Under the pieces are notes generated by a model. The model was not told where the DNA came from and ran no database searches. It worked only from the letters and a program-made list of their open reading frames with translations. A stretch of DNA of 64,000 nucleotides from JACVRW01 sp963812915 (GTDB lineage: Bacteria; Actinomycetota; Thermoleophilia; Solirubrobacterales; Thermoleophilaceae), in NCBI GenBank assembly GCA_963812915.1, contig CAWEXB010000005.1:62001-126000 (forward strand), written 5' to 3'. Position 1 is the stretch's first letter. Every line of letters begins with the position of its first letter. Made by a program: the position numbers and the translations under genes. Of this stretch, positions 16,055 to 23,743 are shown in pieces.

Positions 16055-16888
16055 TCACGCCGCGGACCCGGCCGTCACCCGCACCGTGAACGCGGCCGTC
16101 ACCGGCGCGTGGTCGGACAGCCGCAGCCTCAGCCCGTCCGGCTCGGTCACCTCACGGGACTCGGGTGGCAGCCGGCGCGGCCGCTCGACCACGCCGAGGC
16201 CGCGTACGAGCAGGTGATCGATCGCATCGGGGTCGGTGGGGTCGCGCAGGTCGAGCCGCTCTCGAAGCCGGGCGAAGGGCTCGGGGTCGCGCCGCGGGCG
16301 GAGATTGAGGTCGCCTCCGAACACCAGCGGCTGCCCGTCCGCCCACTCGACGGCCCGGTGGGCCGCCGCCTCGACCTCGGCCGCGGTCTTGGCGGGCGGC
16401 CCGACGCTCGCGTGCAGGTTGCCCACGCAGACCCGCCCCTCCGGCAGCTCGACCCGTGCCCACACCATCTTGCGTCGCTCCGGCCGGCGGGCCAGGGTCA
16501 TCCGTCGCACGTCGCCGATGCGGCCGCTGCGCACGAGCAGCTGGTTCGAGCCACCCTCGCACGAGCCGAGCAGGTCGGGGTTCCAGTCCGCGAGTCGCCC
16601 TTGGACAGATGGAAGCAGGTTCCGCGAGGTGAGGACGATCGCTCCGCTCGCGCCGAGCCTACGCGTGAGCGGGCGAAACCAGCGCGGTGGCGCCTCCTGG
16701 AGCAGCGCAACGTCCCACTCGAGGCCCGCCATGATGCCCGCGAACTCCTCGAGCAGCGGCCGGTTCACCTGAGCGTGCGTTGCGCCCCGCTCGGTGACGC
16801 GAAGGAGCCGCGAGCGCCACGTGAGGAGCGCCGGATCGGGCGGGAAGTCCCGACCGTGGTAGAGGTTCCAGCTGAGGACTCGAATCAG
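16055..16888 (-). CDS. Endonuclease/exonuclease/phosphatase (EEP) family protein, probable CTG start
   Basis: 277 residues if begun at the CTG at 16888. The N-terminal LIRVLSWNLYHGRD is the canonical first strand of the EEP fold, with the metal-pocket Asn. It is followed by VALLQEAP (Glu), VCVGNLHAS (catalytic His), LVFGGDLNLRP (Asp/Asn), AIDHLLVRG and SDHAPVTAAF (final Asp-His). The set is complete. The first ordinary start in frame is the GTG at 16768, which would delete the first strand and the Asn. The open frame extends only to a stop at 16919, with no ATG, GTG or TTG between. The CTG overlaps by one base the GTG of the divergent argF. EEP enzymes cut phosphodiesters or phosphoesters; substrate unknown. 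Confidence 0.8.
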   Translation of the reverse strand: MIRVLSWNLYHGRDFPPDPALLTWRSRLLRVTERGATHAQVNRPLLEEFAGIMAGLEWDVALLQEAPPRWFRPLTRRLGASGAIVLTSRNLLPSVQGRLADWNPDLLGSCEGGSNQLLVRSGRIGDVRRMTLARRPERRKMVWARVELPEGRVCVGNLHASVGPPAKTAAEVEAAAHRAVEWADGQPLVFGGDLNLRPRRDPEPFARLRERLDLRDPTDPDAIDHLLVRGLGVVERPRRLPPESREVTEPDGLRLRLSDHAPVTAAFTVRVTAGSAA

Positions 16889-17748
16889 TGCCCACCCACT
16901 TCCTGACCGGCGAGGAGCTTACGACCGCGCAGCTGCGGAAACTGGTGGAGCGTGCCCTCGAGTTGAAGGCCGATCGCCTCGCCTCCCGGGCGCTCGAGGG
17001 CAAGAGCGTCGCGCTCGTGTTCGACAAGCCCTCGACCCGCACCCGCGTCTCGTTTGAGACCGGGGTCTACGAGCTGGGCGGTCATTCGCTCGTGCTGCGC
17101 GAGGGAGAGCTCCAGCTCGTCCGCGGCGAATCGCCGCGCGACACGGCGCTCGTGCTGTCGCGCATGGTCCACGCGATCGGTGTTCGCACGGGCCCACACG
17201 CGACGGTCGAGGAGCTGGCCGAGCACGCCTCGGTCCCGGTGATCAACATGCTCACCCACGACCACCACCCCTGCCAGGCGCTCGCCGACCTGACCACGCT
17301 GCGCGAACGCTTCGGCGCCCTCGACGGGCTCAAGCTGGCCTACGTGGGCGATGGCAACAACGTCGCCCGCTCGCTGCTGATCGCGGGCGGGCGCTCCGGC
17401 GTGGAGGTGGCGGTGGCGTCGCCCCCGGAGCTGTCGCTGCCCGGCGTGCCTCCGCTCGGCGCCGCCGAGGCGGTGCGCGGCGCCCACGCCGTCTACACCG
17501 ACGTGTGGGTGAGCATCGGCGACGAGGACCGGGCCGATCGAAAGCGCGCGCTGCTCACGCCCTACCGGCTCGACGAGGAGCTCCTTGCGCAGGCGCGCCC
17601 CGACGCGGTGGCCATGCACTGTCTCCCCGCCCACCCGGGCGAGGAGATCTCGGAGGGCGTGCTGTACGGCGAGCGGTCGGCGGCCTGGGACCAGGCCGAG
17701 AACCGGCTGCACGCGCAGAAGGCCCTGCTCGAGCTGCTCTTGGCGTGA
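16888..17748 (+). CDS. argF: Ornithine carbamoyltransferase
   Basis: 286 residues from the GTG at 16888, the only in-frame start after a stop at 16873. It catalyses carbamoyl phosphate plus ornithine to citrulline in arginine synthesis. Motifs: DKPSTRTRVSFE (carbamoyl phosphate), HPCQALADL, YVGDGNNVARSLL, and HCLPAHPGEEI with the catalytic Cys. The ornithine loop usually written SMG reads VSIGDE here, with Ile in place of Met, a substitution to check before fixing the substrate. Slightly shorter than the usual 300-310 residues. No other arginine genes are in the window. There is no room for a separate promoter from the EEP gene, so one transcript must begin inside the other gene or be leaderless. 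Confidence 0.93.
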   Translation: MPTHFLTGEELTTAQLRKLVERALELKADRLASRALEGKSVALVFDKPSTRTRVSFETGVYELGGHSLVLREGELQLVRGESPRDTALVLSRMVHAIGVRTGPHATVEELAEHASVPVINMLTHDHHPCQALADLTTLRERFGALDGLKLAYVGDGNNVARSLLIAGGRSGVEVAVASPPELSLPGVPPLGAAEAVRGAHAVYTDVWVSIGDEDRADRKRALLTPYRLDEELLAQARPDAVAMHCLPAHPGEEISEGVLYGERSAAWDQAENRLHAQKALLELLLA

Positions 17749-17802
17749 GGACGCTCCGCCTCTCCGGTTAGTCTTCGGGCTCGACTCCCGAGGAGGACCC
17801 CC

Positions 17803-18222
17803 ATGAGAAAGTGGCTCGCACTGGTGATCGCCTGCCTCGCGCTCGGCCTCGTGGTCGCGGGCTGTGGCGACGACGATGACGACGATGGAGGCGGGGGCGG
17901 TAACGGGGGCGCCACGACTCAGGAGGAAACCGGCGGCGGTGGCGGCGGCGGCGGTGGCGGAGCCCAGGTCGGCATGCAGAACATCCAGTTCGACCCGACC
18001 GAGGTGACTGTCAACGCAGGCGAGACGGTGACCTGGACGAACGACGAGGCGGTGGCCCACGACGTGGACGGCAGCGGCCCCGGAGGCGACTTCTCGTCCG
18101 GGCCCGAGGGCGGGATGAACGAGGGCGCCGAGTTCGCGTTTACCTTCGACGAGCCGGGCACCTACGACTACGTGTGCCGCGTGCACGCGCCCGGGATGGC
18201 GGGCACCGTCACGGTGAGGTAG
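17803..18222 (+). CDS. Cupredoxin (plastocyanin-like) lipoprotein
   Basis: 139 residues. The signal peptide ends at VVAGC with lipidated Cys21. It is followed by a run of six Asp and a glycine-rich linker (residues 22-53). The cupredoxin domain follows with all four type-1 copper ligands: His in EAVAHDVDG, then Cys, His and Met in YVCRVHAPGMAG. A small membrane-anchored blue-copper electron carrier outside the cell membrane is the expected role; the redox partner is not in the window. The AGGAGG at 17791-17796 sits 6 bases before the ATG and supports this start. Confidence 0.95.
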   Translation: MRKWLALVIACLALGLVVAGCGDDDDDDGGGGGNGGATTQEETGGGGGGGGGGAQVGMQNIQFDPTEVTVNAGETVTWTNDEAVAHDVDGSGPGGDFSSGPEGGMNEGAEFAFTFDEPGTYDYVCRVHAPGMAGTVTVR

Positions 18223-18706
18223 GGCGCCGCCTCAGGCCGAAGCCGCGCAGCAGGAGCAGCGCACTCTCCCCCAGCCCGCCGCGGGCGGGCAGCAGGCCGA
18301 GCTGCGTACCCGCGTCATAGAGGTCGAAGAAACCGCGCGCCCGGCGGACGGCGCCGTCGCTCAGCTCCATGTAGTGCAGGCCGTGCAGGGCCACGAAGTG
18401 ATCGGTCGCGGGCAGCATCGTTCCGAGGTCGCCCCTATGGGTTCCGGTGGCCCGCCACGGAATGCAGGCGTGCACGCCGCGGACGAGCGTCGGCGCGGTG
18501 GACTCGATCCGCAGATCCGGGAAAGCGCCCCGCAGGCCGGCGGCGTGGCGGTCGAGGGCCTCCACGCCGCGCAGCGGGTCCACCGCCACCGGGTCCTCGT
18601 AGTTCACGTCCGGCGTGCAGCAGCCTTCGAAGCCGGCGCCCTGCCAACCGCGGCGCCAGCGCTCGGCCAGCGCGTCGAGCGCGCCGCGCTCGATCTCGCC
18701 GCTCAC
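18209..18706 (-). CDS. SnoaL/NTF2-like polyketide-cyclase-fold protein in the thi operon
   Basis: 165 residues, with the alpha+beta cone fold suggested by WRRGWQGAGFEGCCTPDVNY, EDPVAVDPLRGVEALDRHAA, LRGAFPDLRI and the last strands CIPWRATGTHRG and HYMELSDGAVRRARGFFDLY. The GTG start overlaps the thiG stop (GTGA, 18703-18706), so it is the last gene of the thiO-thiS-thiG operon and would share the TPP riboswitch. SnoaL-fold proteins include enzymes and ligand binders; a role around thiamin is only an inference from position. The last 14 bases overlap the convergent cupredoxin gene. Confidence 0.82.
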   Translation of the reverse strand: MSGEIERGALDALAERWRRGWQGAGFEGCCTPDVNYEDPVAVDPLRGVEALDRHAAGLRGAFPDLRIESTAPTLVRGVHACIPWRATGTHRGDLGTMLPATDHFVALHGLHYMELSDGAVRRARGFFDLYDAGTQLGLLPARGGLGESALLLLRGFGLRRRPTSP

Positions 18707-19494
18707 GTGGCCGGAGCGCTCGGCTCCGCTCGCTCCAGGTCGGCCAGACCCTCCTCGGGCGACGATGCCCGCGCGTAGTGGCGACGGGGAATGCGTCCGG
18801 CGCGGCGGGCTTCTACGCCGGCCTCCACCGCCTTGCGCATGGCGCGCGCCATGGCCGGCGGATCCGCTGCGCGCGAGATCGCGCTCGCCAGCAGAACGGC
18901 GTCGCATCCGGCCTCCATCGCGAGCGCGGCGTCCGAGGCGGTGCCGATCCCCGCGTCGAGGATCACGGGCACCCGGGCCGCCTCGATGATCAGACGCAGG
19001 TTGTAGGCGTTGTTGATACCCATGCCGCTTCCGATCGGCGACCCCAGGGGCATCACCGCGGCGCAGCCGGCGTCCTCGAGCCGCCGGGCGAGAACGGGGT
19101 CGTCGCTCGTGTACGGGAGCACGGTGAAGCCGTCGCCCACCAGGAGCTCGGCGGCCTCGAGCAGCTCGGCCGGGTCCGGCAGCAGCGTGCGGTCGTCGCC
19201 AATCACCTCCAGCTTCACCCAGTCCGTGCCGAGCGCCTCGCGGGCGAGCTTCGCCGTCGTAACGGCGTCGCGTGCCGTGAAGCAGCCGGCGGTGTTGGGG
19301 AGGACATCGAGCCCCGTCTCCTTCAGCACCTCGACGATCGAGCCGCGCGCGCTCGGATCGACGCGCCGCATAGCCACCGTCGCCAGCTCGGCGCCGCACT
19401 CACGGGCGGCCTCGGCCATCACCTCGAGGTTGCGGAAGCCGCCCGTGCCGAGGATCAGGCGCGACTCGAAGCTCCGTCCGGCGATCTCGAGCAC
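18703..19494 (-). CDS. thiG: Thiazole synthase
   Basis: 263 residues, TIM barrel, from a GTG at 19494. Makes the thiazole phosphate of thiamin from 1-deoxy-D-xylulose 5-phosphate, dehydroglycine and ThiS-thiocarboxylate. Lys94 in DWVKLEVIGD is the Schiff-base lysine. LPNTAGCFTARDAV, LPLGSPIGSGMGINN-type sequence (MPLGSPIGSGMGI) and VILDAGIGTASDAALAMEAG are the phosphate- and substrate-binding hallmarks. Start overlaps the thiS stop (TAGTG). The C-terminal 25 residues are hydrophilic and probably disordered. Confidence 0.97.
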   Translation of the reverse strand: MLEIAGRSFESRLILGTGGFRNLEVMAEAARECGAELATVAMRRVDPSARGSIVEVLKETGLDVLPNTAGCFTARDAVTTAKLAREALGTDWVKLEVIGDDRTLLPDPAELLEAAELLVGDGFTVLPYTSDDPVLARRLEDAGCAAVMPLGSPIGSGMGINNAYNLRLIIEAARVPVILDAGIGTASDAALAMEAGCDAVLLASAISRAADPPAMARAMRKAVEAGVEARRAGRIPRRHYARASSPEEGLADLERAEPSAPAT

Positions 19495-19703
19495 TAACGC
19501 CCTCCCCCCTGCACCGCGCGCAGCACCTCGACCTGCTGGCCGTCGCGCACGGGGGTGCTCGCCCAGTCGCCACGAGGAACGACCTCGCCGTCGACCGCCA
19601 CCGCCACGCCCCGATCGGGCTCGCCGAGCTCCCGCACGGCCGTCTCGACCGTCGCGCCTTCGGGAAGCTCGCGGGGCTCCCCGTTGAGCGTCACGGAGGT
19701 CAC
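19494..19703 (-). CDS. thiS: Sulfur carrier protein ThiS with two residues beyond the GG end
   Basis: 69 residues, beta-grasp ubiquitin fold: MTSVTLNGEPRELPEGATVE, then RGVAVAVDGEVVPRGDW and VEVLRAVQGGGR. Functional ThiS ends in Gly-Gly, whose carboxylate is adenylated and thiolated. Here the frame continues as G-G-G-R before TAG, so either the last Gly-Arg is trimmed or the enzyme pair tolerates it. Start is the GTG at 19703, overlapping the thiO stop (GTGA); stop overlaps the thiG GTG by one base. Part of the riboswitch-controlled operon. Confidence 0.93.
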   Translation of the reverse strand: MTSVTLNGEPRELPEGATVETAVRELGEPDRGVAVAVDGEVVPRGDWASTPVRDGQQVEVLRAVQGGGR

Positions 19704-20830
19704 GCGCGCGCCCCCACGAATCGGCCCGGCGCGAGCGCCGCGAGCTCGTCGGGGAGCGACTCCCCGGCCAGAAGCCCCGCCACGACGTCGCCGGTGAGCG
19801 GCGCCAACAGCACGCCGTTGCGCCAGTGGCCGGTGGCCCAGACGAGGCCCTCGAGCTCGCCGGGACCGACGATCGGCGCGTTGTCGGGCGTGCCCGGCCG
19901 CAGGCCCGCCCGCGCGGCCATCAGCTCGAGCTCGCCCACCTCCGGAAGGACCTCCCAGGCGGCCTCGAGCAGGCGATAGACACCGTCGGCGGTCACGGTG
20001 GCGTCGAAGCCCTGCTCTTCGACGGTGGCGCCCAAGACGACCCGACCGTCGCCGCGCGCCACCATGTAGCAGCGCGGCGTGCGGACGATGCGCTCGATCG
20101 GATCGGGCATGGCGTCGCGCGCGCGGAGCTCGAGGATCTGGCCCTTGACCGGCCGCACCGGCGGGGCGTCGCCCGGTGCGAGTGTCGCGCTCCACGCGCC
20201 GGCGGCCACTACGACCTGCTCGCAGTCGATCGGTCCCGCCGGTGTACGCACTCCCGTCACGCGGACGCCGTCATGCTCGATCGCCTCCACCTCGGTGCCC
20301 AGCGCCAGCTCCTCGACCACCGCGGCCAGCGCCGCGCCCGTGGCGCGCGGGTCGGCGCTGCCGTCCTGCGGCGCCAGGATTCCTCCGGCGATGCGCGGGG
20401 AGAGCCCCGGTTCGAGGCGGCGGCAGCGCGACGCCGGCAGCCAGTCGACCTCGAGGCCGAGCGTACGCTGGAAGTCGTGGAGGCGGCGCAGCGCCTCGGC
20501 GTCGTCTCGATCGGCGGCCACGACGAGCGCGCCGCTCTCGCGGTAGCCGGTGGGCAGGCCGCTCTGCTCCTCGAGCTCGGCGGCAAACGAAGGCCAGCGC
20601 TCGCGCCCGGCGAGGTTGACCCGCAGCGGCCCCTCCTCCCCGAAGTCCGCCTCGGTCACCGGCGCCAGCATTCCGGCGGCCACTCCGGAGGCCGCCGCGC
20701 CCGGCTCCGTCGCGCGATCCACGACGAGCACGGACAGGCCGCGCCGGCGCGCCCGCCAGGCAGAGGCGAGCCCGATAAGGCCGGCGCCAATGACGACGGC
20801 GTCGTAGCGTGTGCTTCGCGGCAGCTCCAT
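19700..20830 (-). CDS. thiO: Glycine oxidase ThiO (FAD-dependent)
   Basis: 376 residues. Oxidises glycine to the imine used by ThiG in aerobic thiamin synthesis. N-terminal FAD loop VVIGAGLIGLASAWRARRRG, then VVDRATEPGAAASGVAAGML, VVVAAGAWSATLAP, PVKGQILELRA, and near the end RPGTPDNAPIVG and WATGHWRNGVLLAPLTG, all typical of the DadA/ThiO family. First gene of thiO-thiS-thiG-SnoaL. The ATG at 20830 is preferred over the adjacent in-frame GTG at 20833; both lie directly after the TPP riboswitch, which ends at about 20836. Confidence 0.95.
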   Translation of the reverse strand: MELPRSTRYDAVVIGAGLIGLASAWRARRRGLSVLVVDRATEPGAAASGVAAGMLAPVTEADFGEEGPLRVNLAGRERWPSFAAELEEQSGLPTGYRESGALVVAADRDDAEALRRLHDFQRTLGLEVDWLPASRCRRLEPGLSPRIAGGILAPQDGSADPRATGAALAAVVEELALGTEVEAIEHDGVRVTGVRTPAGPIDCEQVVVAAGAWSATLAPGDAPPVRPVKGQILELRARDAMPDPIERIVRTPRCYMVARGDGRVVLGATVEEQGFDATVTADGVYRLLEAAWEVLPEVGELELMAARAGLRPGTPDNAPIVGPGELEGLVWATGHWRNGVLLAPLTGDVVAGLLAGESLPDELAALAPGRFVGARA

Positions 20831-20835
20831 CACCT

Positions 20836-20919
20836 TCCCTTCGCCGGCATTACCCGGGTCAGGTTCGACGGTCGGCGGCGCCGCAGCCGCCCTCTCAGCC
20901 CGGTTTTCCCGAGCTCCCG
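20836..20919 (-). promoter_or_regulatory. TPP riboswitch (THI element)
   Basis: On the minus strand the THI-box core reads CTGAGAGGG (20890-20898) followed by ACCTGACCCGGGTAATGCC (20846-20864) and GGCGAAGGGA. These are the conserved pyrimidine-sensor and pyrophosphate-sensor helices of the thiamin-diphosphate aptamer. It sits immediately before thiO, leaving only about 6 bases to the ATG, so control is probably by hiding the ribosome site. A -10-like TACGAT (20930-20935, minus strand) lies about 10 bases upstream of the aptamer. Binding of TPP should switch off thiO-thiS-thiG and the SnoaL-like gene. Confidence 0.95.
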
Positions 20920-21069
20920 TGTGGTCCCAATCGTATCGACGTGTGGCGGGATTCGTCCGAGACCGCCAATCGATCTGATAGGAATCCCGGCTCGCGGGAG
21001 CGCAACTCCGCGTGCCCGGCCTGTTTATCCAGGGGATCTCCGAGCCGGCCTGGCTCCGTGACTTTTTCG

Positions 21070-22521
21070 ATGAGACGACGCGCGACGTTTGCCCTGCTCT
21101 GCGCCGCGGCCATTGCCGTCGGCCTTGCCGTGCCGTCCGCGCAGGCGAGCAGCCGCCAGCTGACGGTCATGCAGGACGATGACATGCTGCTCCGCTACGA
21201 CGGCGCCACCCGCGCGCAGGCGCTGGACGAGATGCGGGAGCTGGGCGCCGACGTAGTCAAGGTCCAGGTGTACTGGAACGAGATCGCGCCGCAGGGCCGG
21301 CGCAAGCCCAAGCGGTTCGACGCGACCGATCCCGGCGCCTACGCGTGGGACGTCTACGACGAGATCGTCCAGGGGGTCGTCGCGCGCGGAATGCGCCCGT
21401 TTCTCTCGCTCGGCAACCGTGCCCCGGACTGGGCCACGACCAAACGCGGGCGGTACCGCGGCACGTACCGCCCAAGCGCGCGAGAGTTCGCCCTGTTCGC
21501 GCGAGCCGCCGGCGAGCGCTACTCCGGTTCGTTCGACGGTCTGCCGCGCGTCGACCTCTGGTCGATCTGGAACGAGCCCAACCTATTCAGCTGGATCGCG
21601 CCACAGCGGGCGCGCAACGGCACTCCGGTCTCCCCCACCGTCTACCGGAAGCTCTACCTGGCAGGCCACAGCGGGCTCCGGGCGAGCGGTCACGGCGGCG
21701 ACACGATCCTGCTCGGCGAACTGATGCCGCTGGGCGCGGGCTCGCCGCGCAAGGTGCCACCGCTCGAGTTCCTGCGTGAGATGGCGTGTCTCGACCGCAG
21801 CTTCCGGCCCTACCGCGGGCGCGCGGCGCGAGTCCGCGACTGCGGCGGGCTGCGACGTATTCCGACGTCCGGCCTCGCCCACCATCCGTACACGCCCGGC
21901 GGCGGCGTGCACGCTAGCGGCAAGCGCGACGAGGCGCCGATAGGCGCGCTACGCGACGTCACGCGGACGCTCGACGCCATCGCCCGCCGGGGGCGACTGC
22001 CGCGCAGGCTCCCCGTGTGGATTACCGAGTTCGGCTACCAGACCAACCCGCCGGACCCCTTCCAGTTCGCGATCCGCAGGGTTCCCGGGCTAATGGACGA
22101 GAGTGAATGGATCGCGTTCCACAACCGGCGCGTACGTAGCTACTCCCAGTACACGCTGCGCGACGCTGCCCCCCGCGAGAACGCCGGCAGGTTTCTCAGG
22201 TACTCGACTTTCCAGATGGGACTGCGGTTCGACGACGGTCGCAAGAAGCCCGGCGTGTACGACGCCTTTCCGATGCCGGCCTTCGTCCGCCTGCTCGGCG
22301 GGAACCGCGTTGAGGTCTTCGGTGGCCTGCGCGCCGGGAATGGCGGGCGCGCCCGGATCTCGGCTCGCGTCCGAGGAGGTAGCTACCGTTCCGTCGGCTT
22401 CGCGCCTCTGAACCCGGCCGGCTATTTCCGCCGGGTCTTCAAGGTCCGGCGGGCGGCTGAGGCCAAGTACCGGATCGATATCGGAGGGCGGAGGCGAGAC
22501 AAGTCGCCCGTCACCCGCTAA
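21070..22521 (+). CDS. Secreted clan GH-A glycoside-hydrolase-like protein (copy 1)
   Basis: 483 residues. Signal peptide of about 30 residues (MRRRATFALLCAAAIAVGLA, cleavage near AQAS), then a TIM-barrel domain to about residue 390. DVVKVQVYWNEIAP is an early barrel strand, LWSIWNEPNLF carries the acid/base Glu after beta-4, and LPVWITEFGYQTNPP carries the nucleophile Glu after beta-7, as in GH5/GH39-like enzymes. A C-terminal beta region from about residue 395 probably packs against the barrel. Closest relative in the window is the gene at 24983, of the same length and layout. The frame opens earlier (20809), but only the ATG at 21070 directly precedes a signal peptide. Acts outside the cell; substrate unknown. 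Confidence 0.88.
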   Translation: MRRRATFALLCAAAIAVGLAVPSAQASSRQLTVMQDDDMLLRYDGATRAQALDEMRELGADVVKVQVYWNEIAPQGRRKPKRFDATDPGAYAWDVYDEIVQGVVARGMRPFLSLGNRAPDWATTKRGRYRGTYRPSAREFALFARAAGERYSGSFDGLPRVDLWSIWNEPNLFSWIAPQRARNGTPVSPTVYRKLYLAGHSGLRASGHGGDTILLGELMPLGAGSPRKVPPLEFLREMACLDRSFRPYRGRAARVRDCGGLRRIPTSGLAHHPYTPGGGVHASGKRDEAPIGALRDVTRTLDAIARRGRLPRRLPVWITEFGYQTNPPDPFQFAIRRVPGLMDESEWIAFHNRRVRSYSQYTLRDAAPRENAGRFLRYSTFQMGLRFDDGRKKPGVYDAFPMPAFVRLLGGNRVEVFGGLRAGNGGRARISARVRGGSYRSVGFAPLNPAGYFRRVFKVRRAAEAKYRIDIGGRRRDKSPVTR

Positions 22522-22540
22522 CGACCCGCCGAGGACCCAC

Positions 22541-23743
22541 GTGAACGCACTGCTCTCCCCCCGCTCGCTCATGCTGCTCGCAGCGATCGGTACGGTGCTG
22601 TTCGCCTCCGTCACGTTTCCCCGCGGCGCCGAGGCGGCCCGGAATCTCGAGATCGCGCTCCAGGACGACACCGTCTTCCTCGGCCAGCGCTACATCGACC
22701 GCCAGCGTGCCTTCCGCCTTGCGCGCGCACTGGGCGTGACGCGGCTGCGGGTGAATGCGAACTGGGCCTACTCGATGCCGTTGCCCCTGGCGAAGGTGCG
22801 CCGCAAGCCGGCGCAGGTGCCCTGGAACTTCCTGGGCCTCGATTCCCTCGTCGACGCGGCGGCCGACAACGGCATCCGAGTGCACCTGTCCGTCACGGGG
22901 CCGGCACCGGTGTGGGCATCCGGCAATCGAAAGATCAGCGGTTGGCGGCCGAACACGCGGTACTTCGGCGAGTTCGCGGCGGCTCTGGCCGCGCACTTCA
23001 AGGGCCGTGTGGACCGCTACAGCATCTGGAACGAGCCGAACTGGCGCACGTGGCTGGGCCCGCTGAAGAACGGACCGGCGCTCTACCGGAGCCTTTACCA
23101 GCGCGGTTATGCAGCGATCAAGAAGGCCGACCCGGCCGCAAAAGTCCTGATCGGGGAGACGAGTCCCTCCGCGCGCCCGGGTTTCTCCACCGCCCCAATC
23201 GCCTTTCTCCGCTCACTGGCATGCGTGAACAAGCGCTGGAAGCGCGTGCGCCGTTGCCCGGTGCTGAAGGCGGACGGCTACGCGCACCACCCGTACGACC
23301 TGCGACACGCGCCGGGCTACCGGTATCCGGGCGCCGACAACGCAACGATGGGCACACTCTCGAATCTCACCCGGGCGCTCGACCGCGTCGCGCGCACGGG
23401 AGCGCTGCGTTTCAACGGCGGCGGGCGCATGCCGCTGTACCTCACCGAGTTCGGATATCTGGTGAGTGGCCACAGGTCGCTCCCCTCGAGGCAACGCTCG
23501 CGCTATCTGGCGCAGGCGTTTCAGATGGCGCTGAAAAATGGGCGCGTCAAGAGCCAGCTCCACTACCTGCTCGTGTCCCCACCGAAGAACTCGCCCGGCT
23601 CTTTCTTCAACACCGGCCTGATGAGGCGCACGGGGGCGAAGTACCCGCAGTACCGGGCGCTCCAACGCTGGTACCAGCGCAACCGCGTGCGGGTCAGGCG
23701 GCCCGGAGCGGCGATCAGCATCCCGCGGGCGGGCTCGGGCTAG
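22541..23743 (+). CDS. Secreted clan GH-A glycoside-hydrolase-like protein (copy 2)
   Basis: 400 residues from a GTG 19 bp after copy 1. N-terminal signal peptide (residues 1-33, ending near AEAAR). Barrel landmarks: VTRLRVNANWAYSMP, RVDRYSIWNEPNWRTW (acid/base Glu), ADGYAHHPYDLRHAPG and MPLYLTEFGYLVSG (nucleophile Glu). It lacks the C-terminal beta region of copies 1 and 4. It is a divergent paralogue, not a recent duplicate. Its TAG shares the palindrome CTAG (23740-23743) with the stop of the convergent copy 3. Probably cotranscribed with copy 1. Confidence 0.88.
   Translation: MNALLSPRSLMLLAAIGTVLFASVTFPRGAEAARNLEIALQDDTVFLGQRYIDRQRAFRLARALGVTRLRVNANWAYSMPLPLAKVRRKPAQVPWNFLGLDSLVDAAADNGIRVHLSVTGPAPVWASGNRKISGWRPNTRYFGEFAAALAAHFKGRVDRYSIWNEPNWRTWLGPLKNGPALYRSLYQRGYAAIKKADPAAKVLIGETSPSARPGFSTAPIAFLRSLACVNKRWKRVRRCPVLKADGYAHHPYDLRHAPGYRYPGADNATMGTLSNLTRALDRVARTGALRFNGGGRMPLYLTEFGYLVSGHRSLPSRQRSRYLAQAFQMALKNGRVKSQLHYLLVSPPKNSPGSFFNTGLMRRTGAKYPQYRALQRWYQRNRVRVRRPGAAISIPRAGSG

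Noticed and set aside
17872..17962. GAC and GGC repeats in the cupredoxin gene
   Set aside because: They encode the Asp run and glycine linker after the lipobox; a normal flexible spacer, not a separate element.
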